From Apoda limacodes (Eukaryota; Arthropoda; Insecta; Lepidoptera; Limacodidae), in assembly GCA_946406115.1 (NCBI GenBank), contig OX291548.1, positions 10,466,373-10,530,372 on the forward strand: a stretch of 64,000 bases of DNA, written 5' to 3'. Under the pieces are notes generated by a model, which had not been told where the DNA came from, did no database searches, and worked only from the letters and a program-made list of their open reading frames with translations. This document shows, one piece after another, positions 35,354 through 46,752 of this stretch; the stretch's first letter is position 1, and each line of letters begins with the position of its first letter. Made by a program: the position numbers and the translations under genes.

Positions 35354-37671
35354 ACTCCTTATACAATCGGAAATAATCGGAATTCGAAATACTGTCTGCG
35401 GATATTACGAGCAGTTTACGTCTGTTATATTATGGACCACCCTTTCAATATAGGCCTTTTTTAATTGATTTTTAATTGTTATCATGGCTTGTACGGTCAT
35501 TAAAAACTATATAACAAGCAAACTTTACGGCGAGTTTATTTTTATTTTTTACTTTTCATTACGATAAGGAGTTACCACGGGTAAAAGGAAACTAAGCACA
35601 GCTAATGTTACATTATTTGCGAATTCCGGGTACTTAGTTTTGTTTAGTTATTTGTACAGAATCCGATTTAAAATATTATACTCTCTAACCGAAAATTTAA
35701 AATAGTGCCTCTGCTCTGTGTTGTATGTAAAAAAGGAGATAAAATAAAATCCAATAATTATACAGTACTCTCAAGTTTTGCAATAATAACCGTATTTCAT
35801 GATACACTACCGTAAATTTTACGACTGTTACAATCCCTTTAAACGACAATAGACTTTACGCAACTTAACACCATTGCCAAGTCATGTTCTTTTCTAACTT
35901 CAACACAAGCAGTTTCGGATTCTATTTATGTAGTCTGTGGTCGTGTTTTGCGGTTAGGTGTTGCCTAATATTTAATACAAAATACTTAAATAACTTTATG
36001 AATTAGGTAAGATTAAAAAGTAGTCCAGATTCTAATAATGAAAAAGTTTACAATTCCAATATTTTTTTTACACATATTTCATATATGAATAAGTAAGTAA
36101 ATAGAATCATACAGACTAATTAAGTACATTCATTTATTGCCTGGACTGGCCTACTGCATGGGACACATGCCTCTCCTAAAAGAAGGAGGCCTAATTCATT
36201 GTTAATATTTAGTAAAAAAATCGAAAAAACTTTTACCAATCAACATACAAGTATGAACTCAAGGGTAATAATTTGGGACGTTTTGTTGACATACATCAGT
36301 GGAATTATACGGAACCCTATGACCTTTCAGTCATACATGCACCAGTCAATTTTCTCTGTTACTTCAGTTTATTGACAGATTATTAATAAAACTATTGAAA
36401 CATTGCATCTTTTCATTGTAGATAATAAAGTTAAAATTGTAGAAACCCAAGATACAACACAAATAAAAACACTCATTATTGAATTATTACTGATATTAAA
36501 GCCAGTAATTTGTCTGGGATTGGCAAAAACGACTTTAGTTATGAAGGCAAAGATTATGCGACTTTACGCTTAACCTATGATCATACCCTATTATTTCTTG
36601 CATGCGGCAGTAGTGAGCAGGACATTTAAAGTCCATTTAGTTTTCTAGTAAAAAGCGTGTAGTAGGTCTGTCTTTGTAGTTCAGGTCTATAGTCTAGTCC
36701 CTACTTACTTCTTTCACCATTCAGGTCACCGCTGGTTGTACAATAGCGAAATGAAAAGATCGATCAGTTTTTAAAGTCGCTGCCCTTAACACCTACGAGT
36801 AATACATGTTACCTTTTCGAATTCAACAAATCAGATTTAATATGAAGCTTAAAACATATTTCATGTACAATATCGGTATGGTCATGGTCTTACCGATGCG
36901 AATTATATCTAGTGTACCTTCTTGTATGTATGTGTGTATATCTTCTCGGTTTTAATCCCCAGAAGAGGGTAACCAGTTTCTGGGCACACACCCACATTTT
37001 CACCAACCAATTTAGTCTTGCGTGACATGTGGTGAGCCCGTCACCGCAAAACTGCTTCTGCAGTGTATCTGGACTAAGATGGCTTGTACCAATATAAAAA
37101 ATACCAAAGTATTAAGAGGCTGTAGTTCCTTAATTTCATTTTTTTTTTGGCAAATGTGTCTCCGGATCCGCTGAGCAGATCCGGCTAAAATTAAATGACT
37201 GCGTTCTTCGGGATTAGGTTCAGACCCTGTAAAACGTGAAAACACGATTAATGAACTTTTGCTCGATAAAAAAATCCTTAACTGACCTCTTCAGTGTTTT
37301 TTTAAAGGATTGCCAAAGAAATTTTTAAAGTTTTAAGTGCTATTAGTTTTCAACTTTGCTAAAGCATAGCCGTGATACTGCCTTAAATCCTGAGAAAAAG
37401 CATATGGTGAAATCATAGATCAGAGACAGAAAAATAATCTCCTTTGTTAGTTACTGACGAATTATAAGAATTAAGTCAGAAATCAGGATAATGACGTAGT
37501 GTAGTGTCAGTCACGTGACCCTTTTTTTTCTCGGAACACACCACCAGGTGCAGTATTTTATTTATACTATAAGAAAAATGTTTAGTTCGATGCCCTGCCA
37601 CCTGTGTGACTCAAAGACGGGTTCTTATAATTTTTTTTTCTATTTAGGTGTCTGCAAGACATTAAAATAAA
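35354..37671. other. Intronic stretch, nothing firm
   Basis: A GGAACCCTATG trace lies at 36311. 36940-37090 (TCTCGGTTTTAATCCCCAGA, GGGCACACACCCACATTTTC) resembles repeat DNA shared in inverted form with 30850-30990. No gene is seen. Confidence 0.4.
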
Positions 37672-38090
37672 ATGGAAAGAGACCTGCTGGACTCACTTTG
37701 GTACCGTGGAGTCTTGGACGTGCACTGGTGTGTGTTGAAATTTGTGTTGACACTTTTGCCTTTTCTTACATTCAGAACATGTCTACTAAACCTGGATGCC
37801 GCTGAGGATGCACGACCACGTAAGCGTCGCAAACACTTGTCTCTACTAAATCAGTACGAGTTTGTGGCGCTTGCTGTCTACAAAGAGTCCTTGGTCATCT
37901 GATGCCAAATCTTTTATAAAAAGTTTATCTAAAAGACTTATTTTGACTTTCGGTGACTTAATAGCAGGGTGTTTCCTTGCTCAACGACATAGTTTGGCTG
38001 TTACAAGAGGCAACGCTGCCAGTGAAATGGGCACATTGCAACAAGGAGCCAGATTGGACGAGACGTTCTTTTTATGAGACAAGTTTCTTT
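37672..38090 (+). pseudogene. Retroelement protein C-terminal relic, frameshifted
   Basis: Three frames used in turn give short blocks: VDTFAFSYIQNMSTKPG, then RKRRKHLSLLNQYEFVALAV, then SFIKSLSKRL and AQRHSLAVTRGNAASEMGT. The order and the RGNAAS motif resemble the C-terminal region of some animal reverse-transcriptase polyproteins (recollection, not a search). At least two frame changes separate the blocks, so it is non-functional. Confidence 0.5.
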
Positions 38091-38270
38091 TTATTTTGTT
38101 GTTAGTTTTATTTTCATTGTTTTATAGGTAAATATTTTTAATTTTATTTTAATAATGTATTTACTAATAAATAGGAAATAGTATTAGTTTAATAATTTTT
38201 TTATTGACGTCAAAAAAACAAGATAAATAACAAATATTAATCCTTGTTATTTTTTATGATTATAATAAAG

Positions 38271-38350
38271 CTGAAGAGTTTGTAGGTTTGTTTGTTTGTT
38301 TAAACGCCTAAAGCTACAAGTCGGATTTAAAAAATCTCTGCATTTGATAT
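38271..38350 (+). repeat. Dispersed repeat fragment
   Basis: AAAGCTGAAGAGTTTGTAGG, TTTGTTTGTTTGTTT and AAACGCCTAAAGC match the start of the repeat at 63665-63730. Confidence 0.5.
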
Positions 38351-38558
38351 CCCAATTCTTATAAACCGAACAGAAAGAAAAGGGCCAGAAAGAACCCTTA
38401 GTGAAAATGATGTGCCTATCTTATAGGTGGATGAGCGATGCGGGGCGGGGGGTGACAACAGCAAAAAGGGCCGATCCCCACGGATGGTAATAGGCCATAT
38501 AACTTTACGCCATAGCAATAAGGAGCGGTACAGTAACTTTATGAGGGCATATCCTCCC

Positions 38559-38905
38559 TGTGTGTGTTCTATCGCTTGTTCAATGAGTTGTGTTCTGAGT
38601 AACTTTCTACCATCTCACCGCTCGCCATCGGCAGGGAATTCATTCTTACACTTTAAAACCGAAATGGTCGCGTACAGTGCGGTTTCAGAGAAACTTCCTC
38701 CCGCGAACGCTTGAGTTGTGGAATGAGCTGAGCCACGTTTTTCTCCAAGGACTACAGTATGGGGTTCTTCAAGAAAGAAGTTATCAGATTTTTGAAGGGC
38801 GGCAACGTGCGAGTTTTACCCCTAGTGTTGAAAGCGTCCATAGGCTATGGTGACCGCTTACCATCAGTCGGACCGTAAGCTCGTTTGCCACCTTAGTGGA
38901 AAACA
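38559..38905 (+). mobile_element. 3' fragment of the 58-61 kb retrotransposon family
   Basis: GTGTGTGTTCTATCGCTTGT through TTCAAGAAAGAAGTTATCAG to the tail TTTGCCACCTTAGTGG is the plus-strand counterpart of 58428-58790. It has an internal deletion and frameshifts, and it ends in an A-rich stretch (ACAAAAAAAA). It is a 5'-truncated dead copy. Confidence 0.85.
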
Positions 38906-39381
38906 AAAAAAACCCACTGGCAACACATTGTTACTTAATATATAATTTCAGGTTATAATGCTATAGCTAGCAACTTGCTCATTATAATTTTCTTAAGTTA
39001 ACAACCTTTGTTAGTTGACTAAGACATCAGTTTAACATTTTATCATTTCTTAATTACGTAGAAAATACAGTGAAACACGAACCGTGACATATTGAACCTA
39101 TTGTAAATTTACCTCCCACGACTATTCTTTGCACTTTTCTCTTTCCCATCCCCGACGGATGCGATCGGAAGAAGACATAGTTTTGACTTCCATTATGATC
39201 TGAAATTGGTTTATTCATTCAGAATTTCTTTATCTGGATATTGTGAAACACGACTTACGTGATTTTAATTATCATAATTTTTCGTTATCGTAATTAACCG
39301 CTGGTTACTGGTACCTTTAAACGAGCAATTCTTGTATGTATAAATAAATACTTTCATAGTAAAGATGCAGTCAAAATACTA
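38906..39381. other. Intronic stretch, nothing recognised
   Basis: No open frame or repeat end is seen. Confidence 0.5.
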
Positions 39382-39443
39382 ACCTCGAGCCAGGACTTGC
39401 ACCTGCGACCCGTACATTCCGTGTAAGTGCTCTACCATATTGA
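39382..39443 (-). ncRNA. tRNA-like segment (SINE head or tRNA relic)
   Basis: On the minus strand ATGGTAGAGCACTTACACGG fits an A box and D arm, and GGTGCAAGTCCTGGC fits a B box (GGTNCAAGTCC). No matching 5' acceptor strand or terminator was found, so a SINE or pseudogene origin is favoured. Confidence 0.45.
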
Positions 39444-40184
39444 TTATATATATATTATACATTGATGATATAGCCATAGATATCCCAACTAGGACATTAA
39501 GCTGAATTATATCCGAAAACAAGCTATATCACAGTCTAATACTGTAATTTAGCTGGTAAAGAGGATAAAACTAGTCTGATTACTGCATTAGCAGGATTTC
39601 ACAGTTGACTTATGACTGCATAATGAAGAAAAATTCATCAAAATGCATTACTGTAGAATTCGAAATCTCTTCGAAAGCTGTTTTAGAAGACTTAATTAAT
39701 AAACGGCTGCTGAACGCGAAAAAGACAATTCCCTTATAATGCCACAAGCTGTATTAAAGTATCAAATATTACTATTGAATTTTATTCGGTGTACACTAAT
39801 TCTATTCTAATGCTAATAAATAAGCTTGATAGTAGCTGAATAATAGATAGTATAGAATGTCTAAAACTGCTTTACGATGTGTAAAGGCATCAAATGACTC
39901 ATTGAGCTGTAAATTGGTGTAGTTAAACTTCACTTCAATTAAATTAAGCATAAAGTGAAAATATCAGCTATTGTTCAGCCTCTGTATTTATTAGAGGGTA
40001 ATTATAGGGTGTTAAGATGGCGTGATTTTTTTTTCATAACCTCGCAATGTGGTTGCGGAATGTACGAAAGCACTTTTAAAAATCATTCGCTTGTTGGCGA
40101 GCGGGAAGGTTCACAAAAGTAAAGGAAAGTGTGTACAAAATGATATTTATCAAGATTTTCTCATGCTAAAAATACTCTTTGTTA

Positions 40185-40532
40185 ATTTTGCTTTCAGCAG
40201 TAAAATAGAGTTTATTATCACCATGTGACAGGAAAGATAATGTCAAAGGAATCGAGATTTCTTTATCCCTAAAGGTGTGTACCTTTAGACAGCCGTCAAA
40301 ATTATTTAATACTAATGTACTTAACTTAAGCTTATTGCTTTCAGCTGTTAAATAGAGTTAATTATTGCCATTATAAAAAGAGAATGTCAAAGGAATCGAG
40401 ATTTCTTTATCCCTAAAAATCACCCATCAAACTAATTTAATTCCATTGTACAGCTATAGTTATGCTTTCACCTGTTGAATACAGTTTAATATCGCCATTA
40501 TACAGAAAAGAGAATGTCAAAGGTATTTAGCA
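40185..40532 (+). repeat. Imperfect tandem repeat, three units of about 130-147 bp
   Basis: Each unit carries CTTTCA(G/C)C, an AATA(G/C)AGTTTA-like core, AATGTCAAAGG and, in the first two, ATCGAGATTTCTTTATCCCT. The units start near 40185, 40332 and 40462. Confidence 0.7.
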
Positions 40533-41198
40533 AGAATTAGTGCTGGGTAGCAAATTAACGCCATTTTGAGCTGAACAGAACCGATTTATTATGACAAAAA
40601 TCAAATTATGTCTAATTGATTTTGAATAAATTTGTTAGTATTAATGTAATAAAACAATCTGAATTATTTGTTATTGATAATTTATGAGTTTAAATTAAAT
40701 AATTTTGTGCCAATATCCATAAATAATTCGTACACCATATTTATACTGTAAAATATATTTAATAAAACAGTATTATTTTGAAGGCGCGTGAAACATTTGA
40801 TATATATCCTATATACATTCACAGTAAAGTGGCATCCGCAATACAATTGATCAACAGATATATAAAACATATGAAAAATTATATCCCTTAAGATTATATA
40901 CACATCTAGTAAAATATGTTATCGCCGTTGATAAAAATATTACGAAACTGAAAGTTTTTTTATTAAACCATTGCCAAGCTGTAAATCTTTGCTGTCTAAG
41001 AGAATGACAGAAGCTGATTCGAAAAGCTTGGCTGTTGTAAAGAATTAAATGAGCTGTATTGTAGTCCGTAACGGCTGTTGAATAGCTGTCTAAGCCAATG
41101 TACAGCCTATTTACAGCTCTTGTAATGATCCAATACAGTTGTTAGCAAGCCACTGTCATGCTTAATGCACGTTAATTTAGGGCCCAATTTAGAATTAT

Positions 41199-41220
41199 AA
41201 GGGCTGTATATACAGCCCTT
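41199..41220. repeat. 22-bp perfect palindrome
   Basis: AAGGGCTGTATATACAGCCC followed by TT is its own reverse complement. It lies among other TACAGC motifs. Confidence 0.75.
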
Positions 41221-41300
41221 ATACAGGTAGCTAGTACAGCCTTAAGTTTATAATTATTCTGTAGTCCGGCGACTCTACAGCCATGTGTGCTACTTGGGAT

Positions 41301-42044
41301 GGCATGTATAATATATTTGCTTCTAAGACTCTAATCTTTAGGGAGTCAAATCGAAGAAAGATTATTTCTATGTATGTATATTTATACTGTATGTCTTACT
41401 TTATAAGATTGATGTACTAGGACTTTATAAGTCACTAGGAGTTGTATAAATTCTTTTATATATGTATATATATAGAAATATAATCTAAATCTCGGAAACG
41501 GCTTCAACGATATTCATGAAATTCAGTATGCAGGGGATTTCGGGGGCGATAAATAGAGCTAACTAGGTTTCATTTATAGAAAACGTCGTTTTATCTGTGT
41601 TTTCAGGCAATAATAAACTGAAAAATATGACTCTTCCTGGTATTTATTGGCGAGTAGTAATACTATTATTTTTACCGACACAGCAACACTAAATCTACTT
41701 GACAATATATGACGTTGTTAAAGAAAACGAGCAAAGCTCGGTCCTCAGGTACTGTCCATTACTGGATGCAGGGGGAGGCATACTCTCGCATCCAGTGACT
41801 TCCCGCGGCTCTAGCTATCGTCAATATACTCAAGACCGTACCGGGCCCTGACAGCAAAATTATAGTATTTACTCTTGCACTGCATAATATAGTATAACAC
41901 ACAACTTTTATTAGCATGTGCACGTGAGCAAGATCAGATAAAAAAACTAACTCATTTTTTTAATTTGATAGTAACATCTATTTTGGTTGGTGTAAGTTTA
42001 GGGCTAGCCTAAATATACATTTTAATGTAATGCGTTAACGGATG
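41301..42044. other. Intronic stretch, nothing firm
   Basis: ATATATGTATATATATAG microsatellite near 41459 and a TCTCGGAAACGGCTTCAACG repeat trace near 41492. No gene is seen. Confidence 0.45.
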
Positions 42045-42777
42045 TTTTTAGGGATCCGTACCCAGAGGGTGCCAACATTGCCCTATTACTAAGCCTACAC
42101 TGTCTGTCTGTCTGTTTGTCTGACCATTAAAAGGCTTTTAGACCGAAAAAGGTAAAAGCCTGAATTTTTATACAGAATATCTGTTTTATTGGGGGATTAT
42201 CTAACAAATAATAAAAAGTTAAAATTTAAGGTGGGTACCCATACAAGAAACACATTTTCGTTGTTTTTGCTCTATCGTAAAAACATTAATACATACAAAC
42301 TTCAAACTTACTAAAGTATATAAAAATCGGCCAAGTGTGCGACGGGCCGAAGCCATTGCCATTTTAAATTACCGGTACAACGCCATTTAGCAATAGTAAT
42401 AAGAGACAGAGTGACACATTTGTTTAGAGAGTTCTCATACAAGAAACACATTTTCGTTGTTTTTGTTCTATCGTTAAAACAGTAATACATACAATCTTCA
42501 AACTTGCAGTGAAAAATAGTGTGTACTCTAAAGTATAACAACAAATAATAAAAATCGGCCTATTCGAAATTATCGATTCAACGCCATCTAGCGTATTATT
42601 GAGAGACACAGTAACACATTTGTTTGTTGGAAACGATATTCAAAATTAACACCGTCGGGCTTGGTCAGTACTTGGATAGGTGACTGCCTAGCGGCACACT
42701 TTTTTTGTTTATGTTTGTAAACTAAGTAAATGGTGGTAGGTCGGTGCGCGAGTTCAACTCGCACTTGGCCGGTTTTT
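42045..42777 (+). repeat. Most complete copy of the composite GGTTCCGTACC repeat with 5S module
   Basis: Order: start (TTAGGGATCCGTACCCAGAG), CTGTCTGTCTGTCTG, two direct copies of ACAAGAAACACATTTTCGTT with downstream sequence (from about 42245 and 42438), a 5S-like module (42633-42700), then GAGTTCAACTCGCACTTGGC and a T run (42770-42777). The T run would serve as a polymerase III terminator. No protein is encoded. Confidence 0.75.
42633..42700 (+). repeat. 5S rRNA-derived module
   Basis: ATTAACACCGTCGGGCTTGG, TCAGTACTTGGATAGGTGAC and TGCCTAGCGGCACAC follow the central and 3' part of 5S rRNA in order. This is the best plus-strand copy in the window and has a downstream T run at 42770. Confidence 0.75.
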
Positions 42778-43201
42778 TTCTGTCAAGGCAAATTACTTAT
42801 TGTGTTTTTAGTATTAAAAGCCATTATATGCATATTTTATAGAATTAAATTTTTAACCTTAAATACTGATTACATTTTACTATTTTTTTTTTCCATTTTG
42901 AAAAGGATCACTTAGCATTTGTCAGCCTTATAAATGAGAGGCCTACTTACACTGTGTTTTACGGATTGCAGTCTGCACTCTGGGTGTTTTTCAACCTATT
43001 TTGTGTCAAAAATATTAAATTATTAAGAAAATAGTAACTAGTTTCACACTAAATCTTTAAATGTTTCCTGTTTCTCACAAATAACTAGGGTACTTGTTTA
43101 ATTTTGTAAGATTCTGCATTAATAGTAACGTTATTATATTACTACAAAACCTTACGATCCTAATGTTGACGATACTTAACATTGTATATATTTATTTTCA
43201 G

Positions 43202-46200
43202 GTGTTACCTGCACTTCTGCCTGCATTAGTAACAAGATGCGGATGTGATTCAACAGGCGGGTACAACTACAACTACGCCAGTGGTGCTTCACAGTTTGGT
43301 GATCTACTAAAACCACCGCCACCTCCACCATTATCAAACATTGTCCCGGTGCCTTTTCACGGTGGAACAGGAAGAATTCAACGACAGAATAATGAAGGAT
43401 ATGCATATCAACCACCGCCAGTACCATTCCCGCCTCCGGGCCAGTCTTCAGAATTCAAATTTCCAGCTCCTTTTTACAAGCAATATAACTTTAATTTCGT
43501 CCCACCTCCCCAACCATTCACATCAACACCATCACCTTCGTTGTTCCAAAAAGTATCAGGGTGGTTATTCCCTTCACAACAAACTGCATATGAAGCAGTT
43601 ACATCGACACCTAATAATATAGCACCTCTAAAAAAAGATTGCAATCCTTGTAATTCAGTGCCATGGATACCAGTAATAAGATACAATTTAGATGGTAAAA
43701 ATGCACCGCAGAAGGTTATTTCCACTTATGGCCCACCTAGTCCGACGGCACAAAATGTACTCCAGTATAGGCCACATCAGTTTTATTCAAGTCAAGCACG
43801 ACCGCCACAGCTTTTTCCAGCAGTTCCTTTAGTAAATTTCAATCCACCCATACAACAAACCTCAAATTTTGTCCAAATTCCAAGTTCAACATATGGGCCT
43901 CCTAGTCCTACTCACACCATTGGTTATCAATTGCAAAATTTACCAAGTTCCACTTACTCTTTATCCAGCATATCTAGTTCATCTGTTAGTCAACCCAGTT
44001 CATCTTACGGATCACCAAGTTCATCTTACGAATCACCAAGTTCATCTTACGGATCACCAAGTTCATCGTACAATGCTCCTAGTTCTTTATATACAGTACC
44101 TGCTTCTACTTATAGTCCGGCTACTGTTGCTCATGCAACTTTTGTGCCACCCCTTGAAAACTCTCATCCGGAACAAATTTCGTACTCTACAGCTATTCCA
44201 GATCATAAAACCGTTACATTTAATCAAATACCACTGCAAACAGACAATATAGAAACCGGACACATAAGCAATTCACAGTTACCAAAAGTCTCACATCCGG
44301 TTGGATTTAAAAATTCTTATGGAGAACCTATAAGCAATGTCTATGGTTATGATATTCCGTATCCTTCAGCAACAGCTGCGGAATCAACTAAAATAAATAC
44401 TGAAGTACTACCATATAATTCAACAATATTGCCCTCAATAAATGGATCTTTGGCTTTATCCAATCCGGCCCCATTTACGTTGAATAAAGGCAGGAATATT
44501 CATACCCTGCAGCCAGTTGCATTACCAAATCTGAGCGTATCACCTTTGCCACCTATTTTTAATGCTCGTCCTTTTAGACCATTTACGGGGTCAAAGCTTT
44601 CCACGAACTTCCTACAAGGAATAAATTATATGCAACAAACATCAAAAAATGTGGATATTGAGCCAAGCGTTACCATATCTGAATTCACACATTCTGTAGA
44701 GTATCCAGTCTCTGTTTTACAGTCTCCTGTCATTGATATAGATACTTCAAAAAACTTGAACCTAACTAAGACCTACAGAAATATACCTGATAAGTTTGTA
44801 GTTGATAATATAAAAGACATATCTTCCCAGGCCTCAGAAGACCATATTTCGGCAACAAAAACAGAGTCTGACTCTAGTTTTGAAACAACTGGTGCTGATG
44901 TAGGAAATGATATTTATGAAACACGCACACCTTTAGATTTAAAACTAAATTCACATGTTCCTTCAAATCACAAATATTCATTTGCGGACCTAAGAGGTGT
45001 TAAGGATGAAGATGTGGATAAATATCGAACGGAAAATAATCTTCAAAGTATTGATTCTCCTCTTTTATATCTTAAGCCTAGTGCACCTCATAAAGATTTT
45101 AGTAATTTCGCATTTCTTTCTACAACTCTAAACACAAATGATTACGAGATTTATGATGATATTCCTACTACAACAGCACCACAACTTTCTACACTCATTT
45201 GGAATGGTAATGGAATTGACTATCGGGACACTTTAATACCTGCATCAGAAGCACAAGGTAATTCGAATAAGCCTAAAATTGTACAAATCATTATTCCGTA
45301 TTTAACTCCACAACAGTATGGAGGAGATAATATAAGAGAAAGCACATCTAGTGAATGGAATCCTCAATCTGAAGAATTTCAAGCTAGAAAAGTTCCATCT
45401 TATACTGAAAATGTCGTAAATTCTTTCTCTGAAAACTATAGTACTATGAGTACAACTACAGAAGAACCTTCAACAACTGCGGAAGAATATTATGATTCGA
45501 GTCGATTAAATACTGCAGCTATTCTCAATGATCTTTACGATGTCAAAGAACCTCCATTCGATATTATAAAATTGCAACATAACATTGATGACTGGACTGA
45601 ACAAGAATATTCCAATCAGTTTAAAACTCCACAAAAGTTTCTTAGTAATACTCAATATGCTAAAAAGATACCTGAAGAGTATTTGACAACAACAAGTCCT
45701 ACACCATCGTATGTTACAACGACAAGTAACTATGAATACAAAGAAGATGAATTTGACCACGAAGGTTCAAGCAGTATACAACATTCTGTAACAGATATTG
45801 AGAATGAAACTGTAAACAAGCGACCTAGAAATTACAAAATAATTGAAAGGTCTAAAAATAATAACGCAATCACAGAAAAAAATACTGATGAAAATAGAAA
45901 ACTTCATATCTATACTGCGGCAACGTCTTTTCGCACAAGCACCACCACAACTGCTGCTCCATGGGGCAAAATACAAACATCTATATCCCCTTTAACTAAA
46001 GAAAAGGTATATGTTGTGACTTCGAAGCCATGGAAGGATATTAGTAATAAGACTGGCGATTGGTACGAAGAGCTACCTTTTGAGTCTAAGAAAACAAATG
46101 AAGATGTTTCTGCAGAGGATAATTTTGCCTTTAAATCTCCTAGATTCTCAAATAGACCATCATTTGAATTTACATCTGCGGGAATAAGCAATTCTATGAA

Positions 46201-46244
46201 ATCCGATTCATCGTATGGTTTTTCCAAAAACTGGCATCAGCGAA
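43202..46244 (+). CDS. Gene 1 main exon: secreted Pro/Ser/Thr/Tyr-rich low-complexity protein
   Basis: The 1014-codon frame is entered after TTTATTTTCAG and left at the donor GTTAGT (46245). Joined to exons 1 and 3 it predicts 1053 residues. Residues 2-15 form a hydrophobic signal-peptide-like stretch. Next come Cys-Gly-Cys (18-20), a Tyr/Asn/Pro-rich part with six prolines in a row, a CNPCNSVPW motif near residue 160, YGPPSPT at about 181 and 236, and SSYGSPS/SSYESPS units at about 270-300. The C-terminal half is Thr/Ser/Asp/Glu-rich with STTTEEPSTT and TTTSPTP runs. I see only four cysteines, in two close pairs. Such composition is usual in insect cuticle, extracellular-matrix or mucin-like proteins, but I do not recognise a named family, so the role is inferred. 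An upstream in-frame ATG at 43094 lies in the intron and is not favoured. Confidence 0.85.
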
Positions 46245-46326
46245 GTTAGTATTATCTGCTAATTACTTTCCACACATCATAAAAAAATATACCTACTACT
46301 GGTAACATACTGTTTTTTGTTCACAG
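46245..46326 (+). other. 82-nt intron of gene 1
   Basis: Donor GTTAGT, acceptor TGTTTTTTGTTCACAG. Retention would end the protein immediately at the TAG overlapping the donor (46247-46249). Confidence 0.65.
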
Positions 46327-46430
46327 TTAATGAATTGGATTCTCAAACCCATAGCAACAGTAAGTCTTTACCAGAAGATTTAGAACAAAAACAAAACAGG
46401 GAATCTGAAGAGGTTCTAGTATTATTATAA
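46327..46430 (+). CDS. Gene 1 last coding exon
   Basis: One base from the previous exon plus these 104 bases give 34 codons and a TAA (46428-46430). The frame is open and its composition (INELDSQTHS..., Glu/Gln/Ser-rich, ending VLVLL) continues the acidic tail. The total coding length is then 3162 bases, an exact multiple of three. An alternative is a weak donor at 46413 spliced to 48625, which would end the protein in ISTKAV instead. Confidence 0.6.
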
Positions 46431-46752
46431 CTATCATTTAGTACTTACGACATAATTTAAAAGTTATGTAAAGTGATTGGAGTGGATAAAACTGTTTATA
46501 TATTTATATGCTAAATGCAGAGTTTTATGGGAGGTTCCTGCCTGGAGTAAAAATATGACTATTATTTTTATGGGAGCCTGATCTGCGAAATACATGTCGT
46601 TTTTAATTAATTATTGTTTGATAAAACCTATAAAATTTAAAAGTCCTAACAATGATAATGAAGTCCTGTTCCAATCATTGGACATTATTGAGCATGTGAA
46701 ATCGAATATTTTTAGAAGTCAATGATGAATTCACATGTTTTATTATTATTTT

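Larger units (their letters stand above)
39482..41300. mobile_element. Candidate 1.8-kb non-autonomous DNA element rich in GCTGTA motifs
   Basis: The ends ATCCCAACTAG (39482-39492) and CTACTTGGGAT (41290-41300) are inverted with one mismatch. The 9-bp flanks GCCATAGAT and GGCATGTAT agree at 6 of 9 positions, possibly a decayed target duplication. The interior is densely sprinkled with GCTGTA/TACAGC, especially 40965-41290, and includes a tandem triplication (40185-40532). No transposase is visible. Confidence 0.5.
7843..43201 (+). other. Predicted 35.4-kb first intron of gene 1
   Basis: It is bounded by GTAAGT (7843) and TTTTCAG (ending at 43201). It contains only transposon relics, MITEs, hairpins and unassigned AT-rich DNA. 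I found no convincing coding exon inside it on either strand. Such long first introns often carry enhancers, but no specific enhancer can be pointed to here. Confidence 0.45.

Noticed and set aside
39382..39443. A functional tRNA gene
   Set aside because: A- and B-box-like parts are present, but no complete cloverleaf with a paired acceptor stem or T-run terminator could be found.
43094..43201. In-frame ATG extending the large ORF upstream
   Set aside because: The added residues come from typical intron sequence ending in a pyrimidine-rich acceptor, and they are Asn/Ile/Phe-rich. The first-exon alternative gives a proper start and signal peptide.
43176..46227. Several 69-127-codon ORFs within the large exon of gene 1
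   Set aside because: They are other-frame shadows of the repetitive coding sequence.
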